Assembly (NCBI RefSeq): GCF_002252155.1
Contig: NZ_NEFD01000003.1
Span: forward strand, 227,356 to 291,355
Direction of reading: 5' to 3'
Length of the DNA stretch: 64,000 nucleotides
From: Wohlfahrtiimonas sp. G9077
GTDB lineage: Bacteria; Pseudomonadota; Gammaproteobacteria; Cardiobacteriales; Wohlfahrtiimonadaceae
Part shown: positions 18,805 to 28,673 of the stretch, piece after piece
How positions within the stretch are numbered: position 1 is the stretch's first letter
Layout of the letters: every line of letters starts with the position of its first letter
Notes under the pieces: model-generated
What the model was told of the DNA's origin: nothing
What the model saw: the letters and a program-made list of their open reading frames with translations, nothing else
The model's database searches: none
Translations under genes and position numbers: made by a program

Positions 18805-20088
18805 TCAGAAATCTTCTGCCAAGATGCGCGCCACTTCTTCACCCCAAACGGGCACTTTGCCATCGGTATTAAAGAAGATGTCTTTATATTGCATTTTGAG
18901 CATGTATGGGATGCGCCCCATTTTGAGCACTTGTGTCTCGCCACCAAACCAAGAATCTGAGCGAATGTAAAAGCCTTTGCCGCTGCCAATGTCACCAATG
19001 CAAAAGACAACAGGTTTGAGTGGTTCATTGGCTTTATCCGCACTCATGTGCCCTAAATCTAAGGCAATTTGTCGGCCGATGATTTCACATTCTTGATGGC
19101 CAATGGCGCCAAGTTTTGGCATGGTCACCGCCGCGCAATCGCCGGCGGCAAAGATGTTTTTGTAAGTTGGGTTACGCATGAGAAGATCGGTGATCACAAA
19201 GCCTTTGCTGTCGGCTACATGCTCGATGTTTTTGACAAAATCATGCGCCACCCAATCAGGGAAGACAATTTTCAGCTCGGCAGGGAGCTCTAAACCATTG
19301 GCAAAAACGATGGAATCTTTCGTGAGTTTGACCACATCTTGCACATTGTTGTAGTACTTAAAGCCCATTTTCGATGCCGTATCGAGAAGCTCTGTGACCA
19401 CTTTTTCCCCAGCATCCTCCGCAATCATTTTGCCTGGTGTGACGAGCGAGATTTTACTGGCATCGCCCATTTTGTGGCGCACCAACCAATCGGCGAGCCC
19501 AAGGCTGATTTCAACGGGTGGTCCTTCACATGCCGCCATTGCTTGTGGAATGGTGCCGCCCGGATAAGGTGCTAAACCATCTGCGCCATCACCTTGATGG
19601 AAGCGGGCAGAAGTCACCACAATCGGTCCGCCTTTGTAGGTGCCATCATGCAACTTTTTACGCAATTTATTGCCATGATAAAAGTCAGAAACGGTATCAC
19701 CATATTCAGCAAAGCCTTCGATGTGATCATAGGCGAGTTTTGCCCCAACGGCGATGACCAAATAATCATAATCAATGGTTTGTGGCTCAGCGCCGGGGCG
19801 TTCATTTGGCGTGATTGTGACGGTTTGTTTAATAGGATCAACCTGCGTGATTTCCGCTTGAATGAAATCGATGTGTTCTTTATGGAGAACCTTACGAATG
19901 TCCATCGTGAGGGAAAGCTCAGGATTGCGATTTTCTAAGACTTCAGCAGGGATATTTGGCACATACAATAAATAAGATTTTCGATCAATGACCGTAATGG
20001 CCACATCATCTTTTGAGTATTCTTTGATTTTTTGTGCCGCGCCAAGGCCCGCAAAATTACCACCTAAAACAACAACTTTCTTTTGCAT
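18805..20088 (-). CDS. Sulfide:quinone oxidoreductase-like FAD flavoprotein
   Basis: 427 residues. The N-terminal GGNFAGLGAAQKI dinucleotide fold and IFAAGDCAAVTMPKLG FAD motif define the two-dinucleotide flavoprotein superfamily. IPQAMAACEGPPVE and VVFCIGDIGSGKGFY are closest to SQR-type enzymes, which pass electrons from sulfide to quinone. Cysteines occur in ACEGP, GDCA, HQECE and FCIGD, but I cannot confirm that they form the catalytic pair of a true SQR. No transmembrane segment is obvious; SQRs are monotopic. The gene is divergent from the autotransporter across an AT-rich 201-bp gap. Confidence 0.72.
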   Translation of the reverse strand: MQKKVVVLGGNFAGLGAAQKIKEYSKDDVAITVIDRKSYLLYVPNIPAEVLENRNPELSLTMDIRKVLHKEHIDFIQAEITQVDPIKQTVTITPNERPGAEPQTIDYDYLVIAVGAKLAYDHIEGFAEYGDTVSDFYHGNKLRKKLHDGTYKGGPIVVTSARFHQGDGADGLAPYPGGTIPQAMAACEGPPVEISLGLADWLVRHKMGDASKISLVTPGKMIAEDAGEKVVTELLDTASKMGFKYYNNVQDVVKLTKDSIVFANGLELPAELKIVFPDWVAHDFVKNIEHVADSKGFVITDLLMRNPTYKNIFAAGDCAAVTMPKLGAIGHQECEIIGRQIALDLGHMSADKANEPLKPVVFCIGDIGSGKGFYIRSDSWFGGETQVLKMGRIPYMLKMQYKDIFFNTDGKVPVWGEEVARILAEDF

Positions 20089-20166
20089 AAAAGACTCCTT
20101 GTGTGATCAGTGATGAGTAAATTAAATAATATAATTATAATATTAGTTTAATTATTTTAATAATAA

Positions 20167-20184
20167 CATGGTATAAGTACCATG
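20167..20184. promoter_or_regulatory. Perfect palindrome in divergent promoter region
   Basis: CATGGTA-TAAG-TACCATG is a perfect 7-bp-arm inverted repeat within the very AT-rich gap 20089-20289, between the divergent flavoprotein and autotransporter genes. Its position suits an operator controlling one or both. No T-run follows, so it is not a terminator. The rest of the gap is AT-rich with no clear coding frame. Confidence 0.4.
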
Positions 20185-20289
20185 GGAATTTAAAAATTAT
20201 ATGAGTTTTAAGAAACTGTATTTGATATTTTAATATGCTTTCGAATACATCAAAAAAATAGTACCACTTAATGAAAAGGGTCATGCATT

Positions 20290-23200
20290 ATGAATAATAT
20301 TTTTAAAGTTGTTTGGAATCAGTCTTTAAACATGTTGGTGGTGGCATCAGAATATGCCAAACATTCAAGTGGTATGGGCGGCAGTGTCGTGACAGAGGGG
20401 GCACGCACATTTAAACGCACTAAGATCGCAGCGAGCATTTTATTGTTGCTTTCGGCAGCCCTAGGTGGTGCGCAGGCCGACAGCTTAAAAGATTTACTCA
20501 ATAATGGTCAGGACAGTGGGACATCTGCAAAGCGTGCCTTTTATTACACAACAGAGTCCATTTTGACGAAAGATAAGACTTATACGCTTAATTTTGCTTC
20601 TAATATTACCGATGAAAGAGAGATCAAATGGGTCAATAATGGCGGTAAAGCAGGGGATACCAGTTGGACAGTGGACAACAGTCATTTGACCATTAACGGA
20701 CGTTATTATACAGGCTATGATCCTTCTGGCGTGACCTCCACTGATCAAAATACGTATTATACAAAGATCATCAATAACAGTCAGGTGACATTTAATGATT
20801 GGCTGTATATCGGTGTGGGCAATCCTGTAGTCTCAGATACCACTAAATTCATTATGCAAGTTGATAATAATAGCCAGTTAACAGGGCGAGTGCTCACACT
20901 CGGTTATACTGGTGGCGTAGAGGTGGACAATGGCAGTGTGTTCAATGTTTGGAATACGAACTTATATATCAAATCTGTGATTAATTCTAATACGCCACGT
21001 GAGCTTAAGCCATACATTAAAATTACCAATGGTGGTGTGCTCAATAATGGTTATGGTGAGACTAAAGATTCTAACGATAACTTACGCCTCATCACAGATG
21101 GTACGGGTTTTTATAACTTAAGTGGTGTGATGCAGGCTTACACCTCTAACCCCGATTTTAAAGCAAAATTCACCATCGGGACGCAAGATGGACAAGATGC
21201 CAGTGCGACAGTGAATTTACATAAATTAGATGCCTTTGGCTCTGAAAAGATGTATTTGACCAATACAAAAGCGGTGGTGCAAACGCTTGCCGATGGTCGT
21301 TTTCTCAATACCTTGATCGGTAATGGTGCTTTATATGTTAAAGCGAATAACAGTTTTGAACACGCACAGTCTGATTTTACAGGCACAGCGACCATTACAG
21401 CTGGTAACTCTGCGACGGTATCAATCAATGAAGGTTTAGGGACAAATAACAGCATTTATACCCTTGAGAATGCGACATTAAACTTTGTCGATGGTACCGT
21501 CACTGAGCTCAACAGTAATTTATATGGTGCGGGCACCATCAATGTGGGTAAAAATAACATTAAAGTGACCGGTAACCATGCTTCATTAAATGGCTTGGTG
21601 GTGGTGGGCTCTGAGGATTCAACATGGAATCTTCAAAAACTCTATAACTATGATTTCCGTTATCGTTTGCAAGGCACAGGGAACGTTAACATCAGTGCCG
21701 GTAATCAAAATCAAATGATTACTTTTAAAAATGAAACGAAAAATCAAGATTTTACGGGTAAATTTACAGTAGAGCGCGGCATTTTAAAAGTAGACTCATT
21801 GAGTGAAAATGCATTAGGCAATGCGTATCTTGGCATTTTGCCAAATGGTACAGGGCAGGTGCATGACAATGTTTCTGTGGGCAGCTTAGGATTACAAAAT
21901 GCTAAATTGCATGTGTTAAATAATGGCACGGCATTTAATTTATTGACGGCGAAAAATGGCATCACTTTGACAGGTAAAAACACCATTATGATTGATGATG
22001 CCAATTTATTGGGTCAAAAATCTGCCATTGATCAAATGAAGCCCACAGGCACTTTATTAGATCAACAAAATCAATTGACTTTAGGGGAAACCTTTGCCGC
22101 AGGTAAAACTTCAGGAGATCGTGATGATGTGACATTAGTGGCCAACAGTGGCGATATTAATGCCATGAACATTAAAAAAGACATCGTGGGTCAAGAAGCG
22201 AAGGGGCAAGGTGTTTACGGTTATCAAAAAGTGGTGGCAGATGACACCGGTTTACATGCGGGTTATGGTTTAAAAGCACTGTCTGCCAATGAAAACCAAT
22301 CTGTGACCATTGATAGTACAGGGGCAAGCGAGCAAAAACTCTTTGTACAATTGACGGGCAAAGGTGGTTTTACCTTTACTGGTGCACCCTTGGTGACAGT
22401 GACCGGGCAAACGAATGATTATGAAGGCGCGACGGCATTAACAAATGATGCAAAAGTGGCGCTGGGCGTGGATCAAGCCCTTGGTCAAAAAGGGGCATTG
22501 ACGCTATCTGATCAAGCTCAATTAGATTTAGGCACACACACACAAAATGTGGCGGGAGTAACAGCAAGCAATAAGACACAGTTGAACCTTAACACAGGGA
22601 CATTGAATTTAACTGGAAATCAAATCCATGAGATTGATGGACAATTGAATGGCACGAATCAATCAGCATTGAATGTACAGCAAGGCGCCCTCAAAGTGGG
22701 CGCAAGCAATGGTGAATTGGCCGCTAACGTAACGTTAGGCAACAAAGTCGCGGCAGATCTTACCAAAGCCGATGGCTTAGGCAAAGGCAAGGTGACGCTT
22801 CAAGGCGCAAACGCTGTTAATATCAATGGCGGCGGCACATTGGCCAATGCATTTGTCGGTGACAATACCAATACTTTAGCGCTCAATACAGGCGATGTGA
22901 CCTTAAAAGGTGACAACAGCCAATTTGCGGGGAAAATCAGCATTGAAAAACCTGCAGCAGCGAATGTGACCGCCATGAATAATCTAGGCACAGGTGCTTT
23001 AGAGATTGAAGGCAAGTTAAACTTTGCCGATGGCATCAAGGGTGATCTCAAGAATGGCTTCAGTGGTGACGGCCAAATCACTTTAACGGACAATCAATTG
23101 AATGTTAAAGGCGAACATGATGGCTTTACAGGTACATTAAAAACAGGTGATCAAGCAGCATGGAACATTCAAACCGATGCACCGTATGATGTCAATTACG

Positions 23201-26200
23201 CTTTATCCGGCACCGGCACCGTTTCTGTGGATGCTAACGGTGACATTGCCCTTAAAAATGTGGGTGCAAAAGACTTTACGGGTAACTTTACTGTGAAGGG
23301 CGGCAATGCACAGCTCGATCAAACCGCCTTTGATGTTTTAAATAATGCGAGTTTAAATCTAACGGGCGGGGCGGCGACGGTGACCGTCGATGGCCAGCAT
23401 GTGGACAATTTGGTGATTCACAATGGAACATTGTCATTAGATCCAAAAGACCCGAATGCATCCAATCACCTTAAAGTGACCGATACCATCACTTTGATTG
23501 GCGATAAAAATGCCATCATGGTGGATAAAGATACAGTGGATAAGCATGTGACCGATGCGAGCGCAGGGCAAGTGGATCAAACCACCTCGTTCTTAGATCA
23601 GCAAGAAGGGTTTGTGGGTGAAACATTGGTGTCCGGTAAGGTGGTGACCAAAGACAATGCCGGCAACCCGATTGATGACTTTGAAGCCATTTTCTTACGG
23701 GATCGCGATGGCAAAATCATTGAAGCAAAAGATGTGGGTCAAAGCACAATTGAGATCCAAAATGGCGCCGGTGAAGCATATTATGGCTTCAATGGATTGC
23801 GCACCGATGATAAAGGCATTCATTTAAACTACGGTTTAGATGAAATTCAGGCCTATGATGGCAAAGTGGTGACGGTCAAATCTGACCAAAGCAACGTGAC
23901 CACACAGAGCCGCGATCTACGTGCAGAATTGGTGGGCCAAGGTGGTTTTACCTTTACCGGTGACCAAGGCATTACTTTATCGGGTAACCCCAATACATAC
24001 ACAGGCAATACGGTGATTGATGGCACCAGCATCACTGCTGGCATGGACAATGTGTTTGGTCAAAAAGGTGATTTAACCTTAAAAGGTCAATCCACTTTTA
24101 ATTTGGCTGGTATGAAGCAATCGGTGGACAATCTACAGCTGGGTCAACAAGGTGTGATTGATTTAAACCAAGGTGAATTGACGTTGGCAGAAAACAGCGC
24201 ATCCACCGTTTCGGGCCAACTTTTGGGTAATGATCAATCTAAGCTCAATATCAATGCGGGCACGGTGAATGTTGAATCAAGCAATGCGGGTTTAAATGCA
24301 GCGGTGACGTTGAATCAAAAAGCGGCAGCAACATTGGCGAAAGTGGATGGTTTTGGTCAAGGCAATGTGACCCTCAATGATGAAAGTGCATTGACGCTTA
24401 AAGGTGCAGGTCAGTTCAATAATACCTTGGCAGGCACGGGTACTTTAACCATTGATGCTGACAGTGTCACGTTGCATAAAGACAACAGACAGTTTACGGG
24501 CACTGTAAAAGTGACGGATCAAGGCACAGCGAATGTTGATGCCCTCAATAGCCTAGGCAGCGCAGCTGTGGATGTGGCTGGTACATTGAACATCAACGAT
24601 GATGTAAAAGGCGATTTAAATAATGTCATTTCAGGTGCAGGGACCATTGCACTTGGCAAAGGCAGTGATTTGAATGTTAAAGGCGAACATGGTGCTTTAA
24701 CGGGCACGGTGAAACTGGCCGATCAATCGGCTTGGAACATCACAACTGATGCCCCCTATGATCTCAATTATGCATTATCAGGCGCAGGCACTGTCTCTGT
24801 GGATGCTAACGGTGACATTACCCTTAAAAATGCGGGGGTACAAGACTTTACCGGTGAATTTGCGGTTAAAGACGGTGAATTGACCCTTGATCAAACAGGT
24901 TTTGATGTCTTAACAAATGCAAGTGTGAGTTTAGTTGGGGGGGATGCATCGCTTCAATTAGATGATCAATCATTGAAAAACTTAACCTTCAATCAAGGTG
25001 CGATGACGTTGCAAACTAAAGACACGAATGATCGCGTGAATCACTTAAATGTCACAGGTTTAGTGACGCTTGAGGGTCAAAATAACAGTTTACGCGTGGA
25101 TCCTACGAAATTGCAAAAAACAGAGTTTGATCAAAAAGTGGACACATCGCTCTCCTTCTTAGATCAACAAGAAGGTTTTACTGGTGAAACGTTGATCAAA
25201 GGTCAAGTGGTGAAACAAGGCAATGCCGATATCCATTTAGCTGATCTCCAAGGACAGCAGATTGACAATGATGCTGTGCCACAAAGTGCGGTGACAATTC
25301 AAGAAGGTGCGGGTCAAGCATTTTATGGCTTTAATGGCTTGCGTACGGATGATCAAGGCATTCATTTGAATTATGGTTTATCTGTGATTGAAGCTTATCA
25401 AGGTAAACAGGTGGAAGTGTTGTCTAGCAGCGCCAATGTCATCACAGACAGCCGTGATCTACGTGCTGAGCTCAAAGGTGAAGGTGGATTTACCTTTAAA
25501 GGGAATCTTGGCATTGAAGTCTCTAATGGCAAAAACAGCTACACAGGCAACACGGTGATTGATGGTGCAGTTGTCACCGCCGGTGCAAACAATGTCTTTG
25601 GGGAAAAAGGTGCCTTGAGTTTACTCAATCAAGGTCAATTTTACCTCAATGGTCAAACGCAAACGGTGGATCAGTTGGTGATGGATGAGGGCACGCGCCT
25701 TGACTTCAACTCAGGTACACTCACATTGAATGATCAGAAAACATCCGACATTAAAGGCGCTCTGTTCGGTGATCAATCAGCGACATTGAATATGGCCAAA
25801 GGCACTGTGAATGTTGACAGCATCAACAAAGAATTCGCTGCGACTGTGAATGTGGATGATGCTGTGGTGAACCTCAATCAATTACAAGGTTTAGGCCATG
25901 GCCAATTGAATTTAGCAGACAAAGCCGTTGTGAACATTGCCGACCAAGGGGATTGGTTGAACACAATCGCTGGCAGTGGTCAAATCAATGTCACGCCCAC
26001 AGGTCAAGTGGCGGTGAAAGGTCAACATGATGCCTTCAAAGGTACTGTGAATGTGGCTGAGAAAGGTTCATGGAACATCACAACCGATGCGCCCTATGAT
26101 CTCAATTATGCATTATCAGGCGCAGGCACTGTCTCTGTGGATGCGAAAGGTGACATTACCCTTAAAAATGCTGGTGCAAAAGACTTTACTGGTGAATTTG

Positions 26201-28617
26201 CAGTCAAAGGCGGTGAGCTGTCCCTCGATCAAACAGCGTTTGATGTGTTAGATCAAGCCCATGTGAATTTAGCGGGTGGTGAAGCGAATTTAACGCTTGA
26301 TGGTCAAACATTGAAAAACCTCACCTTTGATCAAGGGGCAATGACATTGCAAAAAGATGCCAATGGTCAACGTTCTAACCATTTAACCGTCTCTGACACC
26401 ATCACATTGGTGGGGGATCAAAACTTGTTGAAAGTCGATCCAGCAACGATTGAGAAACATGGCATTGATGCTGCAAATGTGGACCAAAAAACATCATTCT
26501 TAGATCAACAATTTGGCATGGTCGGTGAAACATTGATCTCGGGTAAAGTGATCACCAAAGATGCTAATAATGGTCAAGTGAAGGATTATGAGGGCATTTT
26601 CCTAGCGGATATGGATGGCAACCTCATTGAGTCTAAAGATGTGGCACAGAGCTCTGCGGTGATTCAAAATGGTGCCGGTGAAGCATTCTATGGCTTTAAT
26701 GGCTTGCGTACCGATGACAAAGGCATTCATTTAAATTATGGTTTAGATGAAATTGAAGCCTTTAAAGATAAAAATGTGATGGTGTTATCGGATGCGAGCA
26801 ATACAACCACAGATAGCCGTGATCTACGTGCTGAGCTTAAAGGTGAAGGTGGCTTCATCTTTAAAGGCAGCGAAGGCATCACGCTCTCTGGCAATTTGAA
26901 CACCTATGCTGGCGATACCATGATTGATGGCACAAGCATCACCGCCGGTATGAATCAAGTCTTTGGTACGCAAGGCAACCTCACCATTAAGAACAATGGC
27001 CAATTTAACTTAAATGGCATGAAGCAAACGGTGGATCAGTTGAATGTTGCCGCAGGTTCAAAGCTGGGTGTCAATGGTGGTGAATTGACCGTACGTCAAT
27101 CAAGCACATTATTGGGTGAGACCATGTTTGGCAGCGGTACGTTGGTGATCGATGGCGATAAAGCGCCACAGATCCTTGTGCAGGGTGATCATACTCAGTT
27201 TGATGGCAACACTTGGGTGAAAAATGGTTACCTCAACATTGAGAAAGATGCCATCTATGGTCATGGCACAGCATTGGTCACTGTGGATCAAAATGCTGGC
27301 ATGGGCGGTTATGGTACGGTCAATGGTGATGTGCTCTTAAAAGGCCATTTAGATGTGGGCAGCACTGTGAATCATCAAGCCGGTCAACCGATGGGCAATT
27401 TTACGGTGCAAGGCAATTTTACAGCGGAAAAAGGCAGCCTCATTCATATTGCCAGTGACGGTCAATTGGCTGGTCGCTTAATCATCACCGGCAATGCAGA
27501 GGGTGAAAGTGCGCTGAAAGTGGATGACATGCACGGTGCGCCATTGATGCAGTTGGCCAATGGTACGCAAAAAGTTGAAGTGGTGAGCATTGGTGGCAAA
27601 ACCAATACCATGGTACTCACACAAGAAGGCCGTGCGGTGCGTGGTGCCTTTGACTATCAATTAGAAAAAGGCAGCGATGGCAACTGGTGGTTAGTGACGG
27701 CTGCAAATGATGCAAGTCGCCGTCCTGAAACGGCAGTGTATGTGGGTGGTTTAAATGTGGCCAATACATTGTTCAACCATAAATTGTCGGAGCGTAACTA
27801 TTTGTCAGAAGATAGCCGCATCTGGACATTGGTGGGCGGTCAGTTCAGCAAGTTCTATGACAATGGCAAAATTAACCGAGCCACGATTGACAGTTACCGC
27901 ATGATGATCGGTGGTGACATCCTTCGCTCAACGATTGATGAGCAACCCATTAAAATGGGTGTCTTCGGTGCTTATGGTCACAGTAAAATTAAGAGCCAAC
28001 AGCAGCACAATGGCTTAAATGCGAAGGGCAGCAGTGATGGTTACGGTGTTGGTTTGTATGCCACATTCGGTGATCAATTGACCAAAGGCTTCTACCTTGA
28101 TGGCTCTGTGCAATATGTGTACTTTGATAACACTGTGACGGGTGATCAAATCAGCAGCGAGAAGATGAAAACCAAAGGTTTCATTGCCTCGTTAGAAGGG
28201 GGTTATACTTTTGGCTTGACGGATGATCTTTATCTACAACCACAAGCGCAAGTGACGTGGATGGGTGCGAAGATGAATGACATCACAGATGCCACAGGTA
28301 CACACATCACCGGTAGCAAAAACAACATTGAAACACGTTTAGGGGCTCGCTTATTCATGGAGAAAACCTTAGACAACGGCAATGTGGTGACGCCTTACAT
28401 GGAAGTGAACTACTATCACAACTCAAAACCATTTTATGCAAGCTTTGATGGTGTGCGTGTGGATCAGCATGGCACGCGCAACTTAGGCGAAATGAAACTC
28501 GGTGTTGAGGGCCAAGTGCAAAAGAACTTAAGCGTTTGGGGTGATGTGGGTTACCGTGCAGGTTCAAACAGCTATCACGACACCAAAGTCACTTTAGGGG
28601 TGCGTTATAACTTCTAA
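20290..28617 (+). CDS. Giant type V autotransporter (AIDA/pertactin-type) with long repeats
   Basis: 2775 residues. MNNIFKVVWNQSLNMLVV is an extended signal peptide region (ESPR). A hydrophobic core follows (about 46-60), with likely cleavage after AQA (residue 63). The passenger, about 64-2470, is rich in Gly, Asn, Asp and Thr with beta-helix character (LNLTGN, GAGTVSVDA). It holds four long repeats recognised by WN(I/L)xxxxxYDxxYxLxGxG at residues 446, 958, 1482 and 1928, and by FYGFNGLRTDD near the end of each. A pertactin-like junction (RPETAVYVGGLNVANTLF, from 2478) leads to the C-terminal beta-barrel ending VTLGVRYNF, with the terminal Phe needed for BAM assembly. No protease triad or RGD was seen; a surface adhesin or aggregation role is inferred. 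Single gene with terminator. Confidence 0.9.
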   Translation: MNNIFKVVWNQSLNMLVVASEYAKHSSGMGGSVVTEGARTFKRTKIAASILLLLSAALGGAQADSLKDLLNNGQDSGTSAKRAFYYTTESILTKDKTYTLNFASNITDEREIKWVNNGGKAGDTSWTVDNSHLTINGRYYTGYDPSGVTSTDQNTYYTKIINNSQVTFNDWLYIGVGNPVVSDTTKFIMQVDNNSQLTGRVLTLGYTGGVEVDNGSVFNVWNTNLYIKSVINSNTPRELKPYIKITNGGVLNNGYGETKDSNDNLRLITDGTGFYNLSGVMQAYTSNPDFKAKFTIGTQDGQDASATVNLHKLDAFGSEKMYLTNTKAVVQTLADGRFLNTLIGNGALYVKANNSFEHAQSDFTGTATITAGNSATVSINEGLGTNNSIYTLENATLNFVDGTVTELNSNLYGAGTINVGKNNIKVTGNHASLNGLVVVGSEDSTWNLQKLYNYDFRYRLQGTGNVNISAGNQNQMITFKNETKNQDFTGKFTVERGILKVDSLSENALGNAYLGILPNGTGQVHDNVSVGSLGLQNAKLHVLNNGTAFNLLTAKNGITLTGKNTIMIDDANLLGQKSAIDQMKPTGTLLDQQNQLTLGETFAAGKTSGDRDDVTLVANSGDINAMNIKKDIVGQEAKGQGVYGYQKVVADDTGLHAGYGLKALSANENQSVTIDSTGASEQKLFVQLTGKGGFTFTGAPLVTVTGQTNDYEGATALTNDAKVALGVDQALGQKGALTLSDQAQLDLGTHTQNVAGVTASNKTQLNLNTGTLNLTGNQIHEIDGQLNGTNQSALNVQQGALKVGASNGELAANVTLGNKVAADLTKADGLGKGKVTLQGANAVNINGGGTLANAFVGDNTNTLALNTGDVTLKGDNSQFAGKISIEKPAAANVTAMNNLGTGALEIEGKLNFADGIKGDLKNGFSGDGQITLTDNQLNVKGEHDGFTGTLKTGDQAAWNIQTDAPYDVNYALSGTGTVSVDANGDIALKNVGAKDFTGNFTVKGGNAQLDQTAFDVLNNASLNLTGGAATVTVDGQHVDNLVIHNGTLSLDPKDPNASNHLKVTDTITLIGDKNAIMVDKDTVDKHVTDASAGQVDQTTSFLDQQEGFVGETLVSGKVVTKDNAGNPIDDFEAIFLRDRDGKIIEAKDVGQSTIEIQNGAGEAYYGFNGLRTDDKGIHLNYGLDEIQAYDGKVVTVKSDQSNVTTQSRDLRAELVGQGGFTFTGDQGITLSGNPNTYTGNTVIDGTSITAGMDNVFGQKGDLTLKGQSTFNLAGMKQSVDNLQLGQQGVIDLNQGELTLAENSASTVSGQLLGNDQSKLNINAGTVNVESSNAGLNAAVTLNQKAAATLAKVDGFGQGNVTLNDESALTLKGAGQFNNTLAGTGTLTIDADSVTLHKDNRQFTGTVKVTDQGTANVDALNSLGSAAVDVAGTLNINDDVKGDLNNVISGAGTIALGKGSDLNVKGEHGALTGTVKLADQSAWNITTDAPYDLNYALSGAGTVSVDANGDITLKNAGVQDFTGEFAVKDGELTLDQTGFDVLTNASVSLVGGDASLQLDDQSLKNLTFNQGAMTLQTKDTNDRVNHLNVTGLVTLEGQNNSLRVDPTKLQKTEFDQKVDTSLSFLDQQEGFTGETLIKGQVVKQGNADIHLADLQGQQIDNDAVPQSAVTIQEGAGQAFYGFNGLRTDDQGIHLNYGLSVIEAYQGKQVEVLSSSANVITDSRDLRAELKGEGGFTFKGNLGIEVSNGKNSYTGNTVIDGAVVTAGANNVFGEKGALSLLNQGQFYLNGQTQTVDQLVMDEGTRLDFNSGTLTLNDQKTSDIKGALFGDQSATLNMAKGTVNVDSINKEFAATVNVDDAVVNLNQLQGLGHGQLNLADKAVVNIADQGDWLNTIAGSGQINVTPTGQVAVKGQHDAFKGTVNVAEKGSWNITTDAPYDLNYALSGAGTVSVDAKGDITLKNAGAKDFTGEFAVKGGELSLDQTAFDVLDQAHVNLAGGEANLTLDGQTLKNLTFDQGAMTLQKDANGQRSNHLTVSDTITLVGDQNLLKVDPATIEKHGIDAANVDQKTSFLDQQFGMVGETLISGKVITKDANNGQVKDYEGIFLADMDGNLIESKDVAQSSAVIQNGAGEAFYGFNGLRTDDKGIHLNYGLDEIEAFKDKNVMVLSDASNTTTDSRDLRAELKGEGGFIFKGSEGITLSGNLNTYAGDTMIDGTSITAGMNQVFGTQGNLTIKNNGQFNLNGMKQTVDQLNVAAGSKLGVNGGELTVRQSSTLLGETMFGSGTLVIDGDKAPQILVQGDHTQFDGNTWVKNGYLNIEKDAIYGHGTALVTVDQNAGMGGYGTVNGDVLLKGHLDVGSTVNHQAGQPMGNFTVQGNFTAEKGSLIHIASDGQLAGRLIITGNAEGESALKVDDMHGAPLMQLANGTQKVEVVSIGGKTNTMVLTQEGRAVRGAFDYQLEKGSDGNWWLVTAANDASRRPETAVYVGGLNVANTLFNHKLSERNYLSEDSRIWTLVGGQFSKFYDNGKINRATIDSYRMMIGGDILRSTIDEQPIKMGVFGAYGHSKIKSQQQHNGLNAKGSSDGYGVGLYATFGDQLTKGFYLDGSVQYVYFDNTVTGDQISSEKMKTKGFIASLEGGYTFGLTDDLYLQPQAQVTWMGAKMNDITDATGTHITGSKNNIETRLGARLFMEKTLDNGNVVTPYMEVNYYHNSKPFYASFDGVRVDQHGTRNLGEMKLGVEGQVQKNLSVWGDVGYRAGSNSYHDTKVTLGVRYNF
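21625..26800 (+). repeat. Four ~450-525-residue internal repeats of the autotransporter
   Basis: The WN...YAL block recurs at 21625, 23161, 24733 and 26071, spaced 512, 524 and 446 codons apart. The first copy is diverged; the last three are close. A 53-nt segment beginning CCCTATGATCTCAATTATGC is identical at 24754-24806 and 26092-26144, while the 23161 copy differs at many third positions. This shows recent homogenisation or duplication of the last two units. Confidence 0.85.
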
Positions 28618-28629
28618 GTGAACCATATG

Positions 28630-28655
28630 AAAAAGCGCCTTCGGGCGCTTTTTTT
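28630..28655 (+). terminator. Intrinsic terminator with TTCG tetraloop
   Basis: AAAAAGCGCC-TTCG-GGCGCTTTTT followed by T residues, 12 bp after the autotransporter stop. Confidence 0.92.
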
Positions 28656-28673
28656 ATGTGCGTGATGAGTTGA

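Noticed and set aside
21138..24707. Several antisense reading frames of 60-105 codons within the autotransporter gene
   Set aside because: They mirror the skewed codon use of the repeat protein, have no ribosome sites and no recognisable products.
20290..28617. CRISPR or tandem DNA repeats
   Set aside because: The periodicity is long, codon-framed and protein-level; no short spaced direct repeats were seen here or elsewhere in the window.
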